DNA of 38,720 nt, taken from Cumulibacter manganitolerans. GTDB lineage: Bacteria; Actinomycetota; Actinomycetes; Mycobacteriales; Antricoccaceae. A program made the translations under genes and the position numbers. Positions 30,642 through 37,416 of the stretch are shown here, piece by piece. Every line of letters begins with the position of its first letter. Position 1 is the stretch's first letter. The stretch spans positions 1-38,720 of the forward strand of contig NZ_WBKP01000037.1 in assembly GCF_009602465.1 (NCBI RefSeq), in the 5' to 3' direction. The notes under the pieces were generated by a model. It saw nothing but the letters and a program-made list of their open reading frames with translations. It did no database searches and was not told the origin of the DNA.

Positions 30642-32660
30642 ATGTCCACCCCGAGCAGGACGGCGACCGCGACCAAGACGACCGGGATTCGCGAGCTGAC
30701 GATCCGCGGCATCGTCATCGGCGGCCTGATCACGCTGGTGTTCACCGCCGCCAACGTGTACCTCGGCCTGAAGGTGGGTCTGACGTTCGCGACGTCCATC
30801 CCGGCCGCCGTCATCTCCATGGCGGTCCTGCGCTACTTCGCCAACCACTCCGTCAAGGAGAACAACATCGTCCAGACGATCGCGTCGGCGGCGGGGACGC
30901 TGTCCGCGATCATCTTCGTGCTTCCGGGCCTGGTGATGGTCGGCTGGTGGGCCGGGTTCCCGTACTGGGTGACCCTCGCCGTGTGCTTCCTCGGCGGCAC
31001 ACTCGGCGTCATGTACTCGATCCCGCTACGCCGCGCACTCGTGACCGGTTCGGATCTGCCCTACCCCGAGGGTGTGGCCGGCGCCGAGGTGCTCAAGGTC
31101 GGTGACAGCAGCGAGGGGGCCGAGCAGAACCGCCGCGGGCTGCGCGTGATCCTGGCCGGCGGCCTCGGCGCGGCCGGGTTCTCCCTGCTGTCGTCGATGA
31201 AGGTGCTCGGGAACGAGCTGTCCACCGTCTTCCGGGTCGGCAGCGGCGGGACGATGGTCGGCACCAGCCTGTCGCTGGCGCTGATCGGCGTCGGGCATCT
31301 CGTGGGGCTCACGGTCGGCATCGCGATGATCGTCGGTGTCGTCATCTCCTTTGGGATCCTGCTGCCGATCCGCACTGCGGGCGCGGGCGGCCCGCTCGAG
31401 GAGACCGTCGCGTCGATCTTCTCCAGCGACGTCCGCTTCGTCGGCGCCGGCGCCATCGCCGTCGCCGCCGTGTGGACCCTGGTCAAGATCGGGCGGCCGA
31501 TCGTGCGCGGCATCAAGGAGGCCGCGGTGTCCGCGCGGGCCCGGCGTACCGGTACGACGGTCGAGGTGACCGAGCGCGACATCCCGATCCACATCGTCGG
31601 CGTCGTCATCGTCGCCTCGATGCTGCCGATCGGCCTGCTGCTGTGGTGGTTCATGCGCGGGACGGCGCTCGGCGGGAACACCACCACCGTTGTGCTCATC
31701 AGCCTGCTGTTCGTGCTGCTGGTCGGCCTCGTCGTCGCATCGGTCTGCGGCTACATGGCCGGCCTCATCGGTGCGTCGAACAGCCCGATCTCCGGCGTCG
31801 GCATCCTGGTGGTCATCCTCGCCGCCCTGCTGATCCGGCTGGTCTACGGCCCGGCGAGCGGCACCGAGCTCGCCGGCCTCGTCGCGTTCACGCTGTTCAC
31901 CACGGCGGTGGTGTTCAGCATCGGCACGATCTCCAACGACAACCTGCAGGACCTCAAGACCGGCCAGCTCGTCGGGTCCACCCCGTGGAAGCAGCAGGTC
32001 GCGCTGATCATCGGCGTCCTGTTCGGCTCGGCGATCATCCCGCCGATCCTCGAGCTCATGCACACGGCCTTCGGCTTCCAGGGGGCACCGGGCGCCGGCC
32101 CGGACGCCCTCGCCGCACCGCAGGCGGCCCTCATCTCCTCGCTCGCCAAGGGCGTGTTCGGCGGCTCGCTGAACTGGAGCCTGATCGGCCTCGGCGCGCT
32201 GATCGGCATCGTGGTGATCGTTGTCGACGAGCTGCTCGGCAAGCGGACCGGCAAGCTGCGGCTGCCGCCGCTCGCCGTCGGCATGGGCATGTACCTGCCG
32301 ATCACGCTCACCGTGATGATCCCCATCGGCGCGCTCATCGGCCGGTTCTACGACCGCTGGGCTGAGCGCGACGGCGCGCGCGTCGAGGGCCGCAAGCGGC
32401 TCGGCGTCCTGCTCGCCACCGGTCTCATCGTCGGGGAGAGCCTGTTCGGCGTGGTGTTCGCCGGCATCGTCGCGGCGACCGGGAACGACTCGCCGTTGGC
32501 CGTGGTCGGCGACGGATTCGCGACCTGGGGCCGGGTGCTCGGCGTCGTCGTGTTCGCCGCGCTCGTCGCCTTCCTCTATCGCCGGACCCGCCGAGAGGCG
32601 GCCACGGTCCCGGCAGCGGGCGCCGGAACGGAGCACGCGACGACCGCGACGCCGCAGTAG
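30642..32660 (+). CDS. OPT-family transporter (oligopeptide or metal-chelate), 672 aa
   Basis: This large integral membrane protein has about sixteen hydrophobic helices and the OPT family's first-helix pattern (LTIRGIVIGGLITLVFTAAN, then VYLGLKVGLTFATSIPAAVI). PYPEGVAGAEVLKVGD is the conserved loop of bacterial OPT proteins, and IGASNSPISGVGILVVI lies in the middle. Members move oligopeptides or metal complexes with protons. The ATG follows GAGGAGAA. It is a single-gene unit, followed by P450. Whether the transported substrate relates to the neighbouring enzymes is not evident. Confidence 0.92.
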   Translation: MSTPSRTATATKTTGIRELTIRGIVIGGLITLVFTAANVYLGLKVGLTFATSIPAAVISMAVLRYFANHSVKENNIVQTIASAAGTLSAIIFVLPGLVMVGWWAGFPYWVTLAVCFLGGTLGVMYSIPLRRALVTGSDLPYPEGVAGAEVLKVGDSSEGAEQNRRGLRVILAGGLGAAGFSLLSSMKVLGNELSTVFRVGSGGTMVGTSLSLALIGVGHLVGLTVGIAMIVGVVISFGILLPIRTAGAGGPLEETVASIFSSDVRFVGAGAIAVAAVWTLVKIGRPIVRGIKEAAVSARARRTGTTVEVTERDIPIHIVGVVIVASMLPIGLLLWWFMRGTALGGNTTTVVLISLLFVLLVGLVVASVCGYMAGLIGASNSPISGVGILVVILAALLIRLVYGPASGTELAGLVAFTLFTTAVVFSIGTISNDNLQDLKTGQLVGSTPWKQQVALIIGVLFGSAIIPPILELMHTAFGFQGAPGAGPDALAAPQAALISSLAKGVFGGSLNWSLIGLGALIGIVVIVVDELLGKRTGKLRLPPLAVGMGMYLPITLTVMIPIGALIGRFYDRWAERDGARVEGRKRLGVLLATGLIVGESLFGVVFAGIVAATGNDSPLAVVGDGFATWGRVLGVVVFAALVAFLYRRTRREAATVPAAGAGTEHATTATPQ

Positions 32661-32706
32661 CCCTGGGCGGCCGACCAGGTCCGCTGGACAGCCGCTGCGC
32701 CGCGGG

Positions 32707-32712
32707 TAGCCT
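32707..32712 (+). promoter_or_regulatory. -10 hexamer of a leaderless promoter (P450)
   Basis: TAGCCT stands six bases before the ATG, as before the amidase gene. No ribosome site is present. Confidence 0.6.
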
Positions 32713-32718
32713 GTCGCC

Positions 32719-33987
32719 ATGGCACCACCGCCCCACCGGCGCGCGCGGGCGCTGCTCACGACGGCCGGCTTCCTCCGCGAGCTGTACGCCGGGAAGGCGC
32801 GGGTGCGTTGGGCCGCCTACGTCAAGCGAGCGCCGCTCGCCCGCGCGACGCTCGCGCCGTGGCGTGACGACCCCTACGCGCAGTACGAGCTGATCCGGCA
32901 GCGGGGCGTCCTGGTGCCCGGTATCGACCGCGACGCCGTGGCGACGGTGAACCACGCGATGTGCAAGGCGGTCCTGCGGCACCGCTCCTTCGGGACGCAC
33001 GGGCGAGAGAGCGTCGGACGCGACCCGGAGCAGTTCAACCTGTCGCTGCTGGAGATGGACCCGCCGGATCACACCCGGGTGCGCCGGGTCGCCGCACCGG
33101 CGTTCACCCCGCGCCGCATGGCGGCGTACGGCGAGAGCATCACCGCCCTGGTCGACCGGCTCGTCGACGAGGCGCGGACCCGCGGCACCTTCGACCTGCA
33201 GAAGGAGATCGCGGCGCCGTTGCCGATCTCGGTGATCAGCGAGCTGCTCGGCGTGCCGGACGCCGACTACGACGTGTTCATCCGGTACGGCGCCGCCCTC
33301 GGCACGGCCCTCGACGGCATCCAGTCGCTGCGGCACGCCCGCGAGGCACTCCAGGCCCGCGGCTATCTCGAGAGGATGTTCACCCGGCTGATCGAGCAAC
33401 GGCGTACCGACCCCCGCGAGGACCTGCTGACCGTCCTGGCGCAGAACGAGGGCGGCGCCATCCGTCCCGAGGAGATGCTGCCGCTGTGCAGCCTCCTGCT
33501 GGTCGCCGGCTTCGAGACGACGGTCAACCTCATCGGCAACGCCGTCCACCAGCTCCTGCGGCACCGCGACCAGTGGGCGCTGCTGACCGCCGACCCCTCG
33601 CTGGCCGGCCGGGCGATCGAGGAGACGCTTCGCTTCGACCCGCCGGTGCAGCTGACCTCCCGCGTGTGCAAGGAGCCGACCGAGATCGACGGCCGTTCCT
33701 TCCGCCGCGGCCAGTGGGTGGTGACCGTCATCGGCGGCGCCAACCGCGACCCGGCGGTGTTCGACGACCCGGGACGGTTCGACATCATGCGCACCGACAA
33801 CGCCGACCACCTGGCCTTCTCCAGCGGCATCCACTACTGCATCGGCGCACCGCTGGCCCGGCTGGAGGCCGTCTCGGCGTTGCGGGCGATCGCCGAGCGG
33901 ATGCCGAACCTCCGGCTGGCGGGGCCGGTGCCGATGCGCGGCTCGACGGTGATCCACGGCGTCCGCGAGCTGCCCGTCACCGCCTGA
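32719..33987 (+). CDS. Cytochrome P450, 422 aa
   Basis: This is a haem-thiolate monooxygenase. The I-helix oxygen-binding segment is LLLVAGFETTVNLIGN, the ExxR motif is AIEETLRFDP, and the haem loop is AFSSGIHYCIGAPLARLE with Cys374 as ligand. The family's MDPPDHTRVRRV is in the C-helix. Soluble, no membrane anchor; normal length. It lacks a nearby ferredoxin or reductase gene, so electrons must come from elsewhere. Substrate unknown. It probably starts from a leaderless transcript and ends at the third 58-bp palindrome, seven bases after its stop. Confidence 0.95.
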   Translation: MAPPPHRRARALLTTAGFLRELYAGKARVRWAAYVKRAPLARATLAPWRDDPYAQYELIRQRGVLVPGIDRDAVATVNHAMCKAVLRHRSFGTHGRESVGRDPEQFNLSLLEMDPPDHTRVRRVAAPAFTPRRMAAYGESITALVDRLVDEARTRGTFDLQKEIAAPLPISVISELLGVPDADYDVFIRYGAALGTALDGIQSLRHAREALQARGYLERMFTRLIEQRRTDPREDLLTVLAQNEGGAIRPEEMLPLCSLLLVAGFETTVNLIGNAVHQLLRHRDQWALLTADPSLAGRAIEETLRFDPPVQLTSRVCKEPTEIDGRSFRRGQWVVTVIGGANRDPAVFDDPGRFDIMRTDNADHLAFSSGIHYCIGAPLARLEAVSALRAIAERMPNLRLAGPVPMRGSTVIHGVRELPVTA

Positions 33988-33993
33988 GCCGCG

Positions 33994-34051
33994 TTCTGCG
34001 GGGCAGCCAGGCACGCTATCGGGCGGTGAGCGTGTCCCGCAGCCCCGCAGA
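33994..34051. repeat. 58-bp palindromic element, copy 3 (convergent terminator position)
   Basis: It opens TTCTGCGGGGCAGCC and closes GCAGCCCCGCAGA, with the shared core TATCGGGC. It lies between the convergent P450 and metallo-beta-lactamase-like genes and fits a shared terminator. The outer arm bases match copy 1 but the inner stem is less perfect. Confidence 0.85.
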
Positions 34052-34061
34052 ACGTCCCGCC

Positions 34062-34880
34062 TCACCAGGTGAGGTCGTCGTGCTCCCCGCGGCACCACGC
34101 GGCGTGCCGCTCGGCCGACTCGCGCACCACCTGCTTGGCGTTGCTGGGCACCACCGAGCCGAAGTTGTTGTACAGCCGGTCGAAGCGCAGCGCCTCGACG
34201 GTGTCGGCGATCCGCAGCACCACGGCGCCGGACAACGGCAACCGGTTGGGATACGAGCGCAGGAAGCTGACGGTACGTCGGTCGGGGTTGGGGAAGATCG
34301 CGTCGCCGGCAAGCAGCACCCCCTGGTCCTCCGCGCCGTCGGCCCACTCGAGGACGGCGCTGCCGGCGAAGTGGCCGCCGACCCGATGCAGCACCAGACC
34401 GTCGGCGATCCGGTAGCGGTCGTCGTACCACTCGATCCGGTCGGTACGCCGCGGCCACGCACGGTCGGCGCGCGGCACCAGGACGGGGACGTCGAGGACC
34501 TCCGACCACGACGACATCACGCCGTACATGTGCGGGTGGCTGACGGCGATCGCCAGCGGGGTGCCGAACCCGCGGACCGCGGCGATCGACTCGTCGTCCA
34601 GGAATCCCGGCGGGTCGAACAGCACGGTGCCCTCGGCGACCCGCGCCACCATGGCCTGCTGCCCGATGCCCAGCCGCGGCTCGATGCGCAGCCCCAGCAG
34701 CCCGGGCTCGACCTCCTCGATCGTCATGCCCTGACCGGCGTCCCACAGCGCGTCCAGCGTCGTCCACCGCTGGCCGTCGGCCGGTACCCACTGCCGCTCG
34801 TCCTCGCAGATCTCGCAGCGCGGTGGCGGTTCGGCGTCGGCGGCGGTCTCGACGGCGCAGGTCGCACAGATCCAGGTCAT
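34062..34880 (-). CDS. Rubredoxin-like/metallo-beta-lactamase-fold protein, 272 aa
   Basis: An N-terminal zinc or iron finger (Cys5, Cys8 and Cys22, Cys25: WICATCAV and PRCEICEDE) precedes a metallo-beta-lactamase-like fold. The usual HxHxDH is replaced by SHPHMYGVMSSW, while GGHFAGSAVL and LAGDAIFPNPDRR remain, so part of the metal site differs from classical enzymes. I recall related proteins with SHPHYY at this place, so this is probably a family trait rather than damage. The reaction is unknown. The ATG follows AAGGAGCC. It is convergent with P450, with the palindrome between. Confidence 0.85.
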   Translation of the reverse strand: MTWICATCAVETAADAEPPPRCEICEDERQWVPADGQRWTTLDALWDAGQGMTIEEVEPGLLGLRIEPRLGIGQQAMVARVAEGTVLFDPPGFLDDESIAAVRGFGTPLAIAVSHPHMYGVMSSWSEVLDVPVLVPRADRAWPRRTDRIEWYDDRYRIADGLVLHRVGGHFAGSAVLEWADGAEDQGVLLAGDAIFPNPDRRTVSFLRSYPNRLPLSGAVVLRIADTVEALRFDRLYNNFGSVVPSNAKQVVRESAERHAAWCRGEHDDLTW

Positions 34881-35043
34881 GACGGCTCCTTCGGCGGACT
34901 CATGCCCGAGCGTAAACCTGCCGGACGCCGGCGCAGAGCGTTCGATGGTTGCCGCTGGGGACCGGCGCGACATGCCCGTCGCGCGGAGATGAAGCCGGGG
35001 GCGAACCGCGCCGGACGGGCTGCGACGGGCACCGCAGACGTCG

Positions 35044-35049
35044 TACGAT
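35044..35049 (+). promoter_or_regulatory. -10 hexamer of a leaderless promoter (nadE)
   Basis: TACGAT stands seven bases before the ATG. No Shine-Dalgarno sequence is present. Confidence 0.55.
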
Positions 35050-35056
35050 CTGGCCC

Positions 35057-35902
35057 ATGACCGACCGTGCCACGCAGCAGCAGATCATCGAAGAGCTCGA
35101 GGTCGTCCAGGATTTCGACGCCGAGCGGGAGACCGAACGCCGCATCGGCTTCCTCGCCGGCTATCTGGCGAAGACCGGGCTGAAGGGGTACGTGCTCGGG
35201 ATCTCCGGGGGCGTCGACTCGTCGACCGCCGGACGTCTCGCGCAGCTGGCCTGCGAGCGGGCCCGCGAGAACGGTCACGATGCGCGGTTCATCGCGATCC
35301 GGTTGCCGTACCGGGTGCAGAAGGACGAGGACGACGCGCAGCGTGCGCTGCAGTTCATCCAGCCGGACGAGTCGACGACGGTGAACATCGGCCCGGCCAC
35401 CGACGCGATGTGGGACGAGGTGATGAGCAGCGACTCGACGCCCGACGAGACGTCGTTGACCGACTTCGTGAAGGGCAACGTGAAGGCGCGCGAGCGAATG
35501 ATCGCCCAATACACGGTCGCCGGTGCGCGGGGGATGCTGGTCATCGGCACCGATCAGGCCGCCGAGGCAGTCGTCGGCTTCTACACCAAGTACGGCGACG
35601 GGGCCGCCGACGTCCTGCCGCTGGCCGGGCTGCCGAAGCGGCGGGTGCGCGAGATCGCGACCTACCTCGGCGCGCACGACGACATCGTCAGCAAGGTGCC
35701 CACGGCCGACCTGGAGTCGGACAAGCCGATGCTGCCCGACGAGCAGGCGCTCGGCGTCGCCTACCACGACGTCGACGACTACCTCGAGGGCAAGGAGGTC
35801 TCCCCGGAGGCCGAGCAGACGATCGTCGGCTGGTACCGGCGTACGGCGCACAAGCGCGCGCTGCCGCTCACGCCCGCGGGCTTCGAGCAGTCCGCCGAAT
35901 AG
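35057..35902 (+). CDS. nadE: Ammonia-dependent NAD+ synthetase
   Basis: NadE amidates deamido-NAD+ to NAD+ with ATP and ammonia, in the cytoplasm. The 281-residue protein has the PP-loop VLGISGGVDSSTAGRLA (about residues 47-63), FIAIRLPYRVQKDEDDAQ, GTDQAAEAVVGFYTKYGDGA (ammonia and NaAD binding) and PTADLESDKPMLPDE near the end, the full short-form set. It lacks the nitrilase domain of glutamine-dependent NadE. No NAD-pathway partner is adjacent. Most actinobacteria carry the long form, so this may be an additional or substitute copy; that cannot be decided here. Confidence 0.95.
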   Translation: MTDRATQQQIIEELEVVQDFDAERETERRIGFLAGYLAKTGLKGYVLGISGGVDSSTAGRLAQLACERARENGHDARFIAIRLPYRVQKDEDDAQRALQFIQPDESTTVNIGPATDAMWDEVMSSDSTPDETSLTDFVKGNVKARERMIAQYTVAGARGMLVIGTDQAAEAVVGFYTKYGDGAADVLPLAGLPKRRVREIATYLGAHDDIVSKVPTADLESDKPMLPDEQALGVAYHDVDDYLEGKEVSPEAEQTIVGWYRRTAHKRALPLTPAGFEQSAE

Positions 35903-36018
35903 CGCGCCCGGCCGGCTGCGGTGGCGCGCCGGCAGTGACTCGAAATCGGACACCGCGAGACGGCCGTCACACCTGACGATCAGGACACCACCCAGTCGTC
36001 TGGCGGAAGGACCGCAGC

Positions 36019-37182
36019 ATGTCCCGTTTGAAGTTCGGCATCTTCATGGCCCCGTTCCACCCCTTGGCCGGCCAAGATCCCGTGAGCGCCTACCAGCGCG
36101 ACCTCGAGGTGATCCAGCACCTCGACCGGCTCGGCTTCGAGGAGGCGTGGATCGGTGAGCACCACTCCGCCGGCACCGAGATCATCCCCGACCCGATGAT
36201 CTTCATCGCGCACTGCGCGCCGCAGACCCGCTACATCAAGCTCGGCACCGGCGTGCTGTCGCTGCCGTACCACAACCCGCTCTGGGTCGCCGACCGCGCG
36301 ATCTTCCTCGACAACCTGACCCGCGGCAGGTTCATGCTCGGACTCGGTCCGGGCGCGCTACCCGGCGACGCGCAGATGATCGGCATCGAGATCGAGGAGC
36401 AGCGGACCGCGCTCGAGGAGGACACCGACGTCCTCATGCACCTGCTGCGCAACGACGAGCCGCTGACCGTCGAGACCCCGCGGTATCGGCTGCGCAACGC
36501 CAAGACGCAGTACTCGCCGTACACCGACTTCGAGATCGGCGTCGCGGCGATCGCCTCGCCGACCGGCCCGCGGATCGCCGGCAAGCACGGCGTGGGCCTG
36601 CTGTCCATCGGCGCCACCGCCCAGGGCGGGTTCGACGTCCTCGCACAGCACTGGGACGTCATGGAGGAGCGCGCCAAGGAGTTCAACGTGACCGCCGACC
36701 GCTCGCAGTGGCGGCTCGTCGGTCCCATGCATGTCGCCGAGACCAAGGAGCAGGCCATCGAGGACGTCAAGTACGGCCTCGACGACTGGGCGCACTACAC
36801 GCAGAAGATCCTCGCCGTGCCGCACTTCCGGGCGGCCGGCGAGACCTTCGAGGAGCGCGTCGCCTGGGTCAACGAGACCGGCCTCGGCGTGATCGGTACG
36901 CCGGAGGACGCCATCCGGCAGATCGAGCGGCTGGACGCGCAGTCCAACGGCGGCTTCGGCAGCTACCTCATCATGCACAACGAGTGGGCCCGTCCCGATG
37001 CGATGAAGCGCAGCTACGAGCTGATCGCGAACTACGTGAAGCCGCACTTCCAGGGCACCGCGAAGCGGCTGAAGCAGGCCGAGCAGATCGCGATCGGCGA
37101 GTGGGACGCCCTCGGCGATCGCGTCGAGAAGGCCGTGCAGGCGGCCACCGACCGGCACTTCGCCGGCAAACCCTCCTCCTAG
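36019..37182 (+). CDS. Luciferase-like flavin-dependent monooxygenase, 387 aa
   Basis: This is an LLM-superfamily TIM-barrel oxygenase of the alkanal monooxygenase type, with FGIFMAPFHPLAGQDPVSAY, HLDRLGFEEAWIGEHHSAGT (the WxGEHH pattern), LGTGVLSLPYHNPLWVADR, and GRFMLGLGPGALPGDAQMIG. It probably uses reduced FMN, since the full-length form and GEHHS motif suit that group. The C-terminal part (QSNGGFGSYLIMHNEWARPD) is typical of family members acting on cyclic ketones, terpenes or hydrocarbons. The ATG follows GGAAGGA. A strong hairpin follows. No flavin reductase is adjacent. Confidence 0.92.
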   Translation: MSRLKFGIFMAPFHPLAGQDPVSAYQRDLEVIQHLDRLGFEEAWIGEHHSAGTEIIPDPMIFIAHCAPQTRYIKLGTGVLSLPYHNPLWVADRAIFLDNLTRGRFMLGLGPGALPGDAQMIGIEIEEQRTALEEDTDVLMHLLRNDEPLTVETPRYRLRNAKTQYSPYTDFEIGVAAIASPTGPRIAGKHGVGLLSIGATAQGGFDVLAQHWDVMEERAKEFNVTADRSQWRLVGPMHVAETKEQAIEDVKYGLDDWAHYTQKILAVPHFRAAGETFEERVAWVNETGLGVIGTPEDAIRQIERLDAQSNGGFGSYLIMHNEWARPDAMKRSYELIANYVKPHFQGTAKRLKQAEQIAIGEWDALGDRVEKAVQAATDRHFAGKPSS

Positions 37183-37194
37183 AGACCCCCACCC

Positions 37195-37232
37195 CCGACC
37201 GGGCTCGCGCCGTACGGTGCGAGCCCGGTCGG
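37195..37232. terminator. Hairpin terminator after the LLM monooxygenase gene
   Basis: CCGACCGGGCTCGC and GCGAGCCCGGTCGG form a perfect 14-bp stem around a 10-base loop, twelve bases after the stop codon. Confidence 0.85.
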
Positions 37233-37249
37233 CCGACTGAGCCGGTTCT

Positions 37250-37322
37250 CCGGAAAACGCCGCGCTGGGGGCCGGCTGTCCATCCGCAGTGGACAGCGGA
37301 CCTCCAGCGTGACGATTTCCGG
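37250..37322. repeat. 73-bp palindromic element, copy B
   Basis: It runs from CCGGAAAACG to CGATTTCCGG, with inner arms GGCTGTCCA and TGGACAGC. It is clearly the same type as the 71-bp element upstream of paaA, including the shared GCTGTCCA/TGGACAGCGG stem and outer CCGGA ends, but with many compensated changes. Confidence 0.85.
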
Positions 37323-37416
37323 CGCGCTGCGGGCGAGGCGCTCGTCGGGCGTCGCAAGCGGACCGGCCGCTCTGTCGGAGAACGCGGCCGCAGACCGGAG
37401 GTATGATCCGGCTCAC

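Noticed and set aside
32425-34791. A 788-residue open frame opposite the P450 and MBL-like genes
   Set aside because: Composition is that of shadow translation; the opposite strand carries complete P450 motifs and the other minus-strand frame carries the MBL-like protein.
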